DNA of 64,000 nucleotides, from the NCBI GenBank assembly GCA_900312665.1, contig ONZQ02000004.1:1122244-1186243 (forward strand), given 5' to 3'. The notes beneath the pieces are model-generated. The model worked only from the letters and a program-made list of their open reading frames with translations, searched no databases and had not been told where the DNA came from. Shown here piece by piece: positions 62,074 to 64,000 of this stretch. A program made the translations under genes and the position numbers. Within the stretch, counting starts at the first letter, position 1; the number at the start of each line of letters is the position of its first letter. The DNA is from Cephalotrichum gorgonifer (lineage: Eukaryota > Ascomycota > Sordariomycetes > Microascales > Microascaceae).

Positions 62074-63819
62074 TTACGCGCTGTAGGTAGAGGCAGAGAC
62101 GTTACCGCCGCGGCCGGTCCAGTTGACGTGGATGTCCTGGCCCTCGGGGTACTTCGCGCTGGCGTACTCGGGCTTGATGCGGAAGGTGTGGGCACCGAAG
62201 TAGTCACGCTGGGCCTGGAGGAGGTTGGCGGGGAGGTCCTTGGTGCGGTATCCGTCGAACCACGAGAGGGCGGTGGAGAAGGCGGGCATGGGGAGACCGA
62301 GAAGCGCCGCCTTGGCGACGACGTCACGCCAGCCGGGCTGGGCCTTGTGGATGGCCTTGTTGAAGAAGTCGTCGAAGAGGAGGTTCTCAAGGTCGGGGTT
62401 CTTGCGGTACGCCGCCGTGATGTCCTTGAGGAAGACGGAGCGGATGATGCAACCACCGCGCCACATCAGGGCGATGGAGGGCTTGTTAAGCTTCCAGCCG
62501 TACTCCTTGGCAGCCTGGATGAGAAAATTCGGGTTAGCATCGGGACAAGTTTATTTCTCGTATGTAAAGGCTTGGACGGTCGGGCGGGGTCGAAACAAAC
62601 CTCCTGCATGAGCATGAAGCCCTGGGCGTACGAGATGATCTTGGAGGCGTAGAGGGCCTGCTCGAGGTCATCGAGGAACTGCTCCTTGTTGCCCTCGAAG
62701 GTGTTGACGCGGCCAACATACTCGAGCTTGGTGGAGGCGATACTGCGCTCCTCCTTGATTCCGGACAGGCAGCGGGACAGGACAGCCTCGGCGATCAGGG
62801 TCACGGGCATGCCGAGGTCCAGAGCGTTGACGGCGGTCCACTTTCCGGTACCCTTCTGGCCGGCCTTGTCCAGGATCTTCTCGACGAGGGGGGTGCCATC
62901 GTCGTCGTTGAAGTAGAGGATATCCCTGGTGATCTCGATGAGGAACGAGTCGAGGACACCCTTGTTCCACTTGGCGAAGACGTCGCCGATCTCCTTGCCG
63001 GACATGCCAAGGCCACGCTTCATGAGGTCGTACGCCTGCGATGGCCGGGTTAGTTCTCTGTCACCCATCCCCCCGAAAAATTGGCAGTGGTAACTTCTCC
63101 TCCTCAACGTACCTCGCAGATCAGCTGCATGTCACCGTACTCGATACCGTTGTGGACCATCTTGACGTAGTGGCCAGCACCCTCGTCACCGACCCACTCG
63201 CAGCAGGCCTCACCGCCGCTCTTAGCGGAGATGGACTGGAAGATGTCCCTGATGAAGGGCCAGGCGGCCTCATCACCACCGGGCATGATGGAGGGGCCGT
63301 ACCGCGCACCCTCCTCACCACCGGACACACCGGAGCCGACGAAGCGGATACCCTTGGTGGCGAGGTACCGGGTCCGGCGGTTGGAGTCGGGGAAGTGAGA
63401 GTTACCACCATCGATGATGATGTCACCGCGGTCGAGGAGAGGCAGCAGGCTCTCGATCCAGTCGTCAACAGCCTTTCCGGCCTGGACGAGGAGCATGATA
63501 CGGCGGGGAGTCTTCAGCTTGGAAACGAACTCCTCGGGCGAGTGGGCACCGACGATGGTCGTGCCCTTGGCCTCGTTGGCGAGGAAGCGGTCGACCTTAG
63601 AGATGGTTCGGTTGAAAGCGCAGATGGTGAATCCGTGGTCTGCCATGTTCAGGATCAGGTTCTGACCCCTGCGCCGAGACAGTTAGACACCTGCGCGAAT
63701 ACTCGGAAACCCGAGCGTGGGCGTGATCGGGAAGCGAGGGGGAGGGGGAGGGGGAGGAGGGAACCGCGAGAGCAGTAATAACTTACATGACGGCAAGGCC
63801 GATGAGGCCGAGATCAGCG
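62074..63819 (-). CDS. gnd1: 6-phosphogluconate dehydrogenase, decarboxylating (first exon unresolved)
   Basis: Third enzyme of the oxidative pentose phosphate pathway: oxidises 6-phosphogluconate with NADP+ to ribulose 5-phosphate and CO2. Four exons are clear: 63787-63819 (ADLGLIGLAVM), 63113-63668, 62601-63035 and 62074-62514. They account for about 487 residues, against about 490 in the family, so only a few N-terminal residues are missing. Seen: the Rossmann motif GLIGLAVMGQNL, NRT for NADP, GGEEGARYGPSIMPGG, and KMVHNGIEYGDMQ with the catalytic Lys. The C-terminal domain is all-helical, ending GRGGNVSASTYSA. The upstream acceptor appears to be AAAG at 63820-63823, preceded by a CTGAC branch point. 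A tentative start exon at the MSIDMTEPQC reading near 63955 would need a weak donor; the true start may lie outside the window. Intron 63669-63786 is rich in G on the plus strand. Confidence 0.93.
63736..63761 (+). repeat. GAGGGGGAGGG tract with G-quadruplex potential
   Basis: Four or more G runs of three to five bases, spaced by single A bases, within an intron of the 6-phosphogluconate dehydrogenase gene. The transcript would carry the C-rich strand. Confidence 0.7.
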
Positions 63820-64000
63820 CTTTCCACAGCATTGTCAGCATTGACCGATCCAAGATTTCCGGAAAGACATTTCCCGGGCCAGAGAGGGACTACCTGGCTC
63901 TACTCTCAACTTGACGGCTCAAGTTTTCGAGACGAGCACTGGGGTTCAGTCATGTCAATAGACATCGGGAGGCGAAAAGAATAGGGACTGGAGCTCTCCT

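Overview
The window is nuclear DNA of a filamentous ascomycete, most likely a sordariomycete. Genes are split by short introns (about 50-150 nt) with GT..AG ends and CTAAC/CTGAC-like branch points, coding DNA is GC-rich at third positions, and the gene set is typical of Pezizomycotina: a 1298-residue group III HAMP-repeat histidine kinase (Os-1/Nik1 type), a PRD-4/ChkB-type FHA checkpoint kinase, a HET-domain protein and a BAR-PH-ArfGAP protein. There are two 20-base assembly gaps (53-72 and 35041-35060). No CRISPR array, rRNA, tRNA or intact transposon was recognised.

Layout, left to right: a Na+/Ca2+ exchanger-family membrane protein (minus, cut at its 3' end by a gap); condensin subunit 2, divergent from it; a SAM plus HMG-box protein (minus); a 98-residue coiled-coil protein with a 20-nt microexon; the osmosensing histidine kinase (minus); about 7 kb without a recognisable gene; a Munc13-like MUN/C2 protein (minus); a BAR-PH-ArfGAP-ankyrin protein (plus); the FHA checkpoint kinase (minus); a HET-domain protein (minus); eIF3m (plus); UMP kinase with an N-terminal membrane anchor (minus); a four-span membrane protein (minus); an aminoglycoside-phosphotransferase-like protein (plus); an acidic DFDDF-motif protein resembling AP-1/clathrin accessory factors (plus); eIF2 gamma (plus, with a one-base frameshift in a C run); and 6-phosphogluconate dehydrogenase (minus, first exon unresolved).

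Most genes are housekeeping genes with separate promoters; I see no biosynthetic cluster or operon-like logic. Some genes share functional themes: translation initiation (eIF3m, eIF2 gamma), membrane traffic (Munc13-like, ArfGAP, DFDDF protein), stress and cell-cycle signalling (histidine kinase, checkpoint kinase, condensin). The accessory-looking parts are the HET gene, the APH-like gene with less GC-biased codons, and the large intergenic tracts. Those tracts carry many copies of short TACTCGTA/TACTTGTA-type motifs and several small tandem duplications. Exon structures were worked out by hand from splice signals, reading phase and family conservation; all coordinates for introns are predictions.
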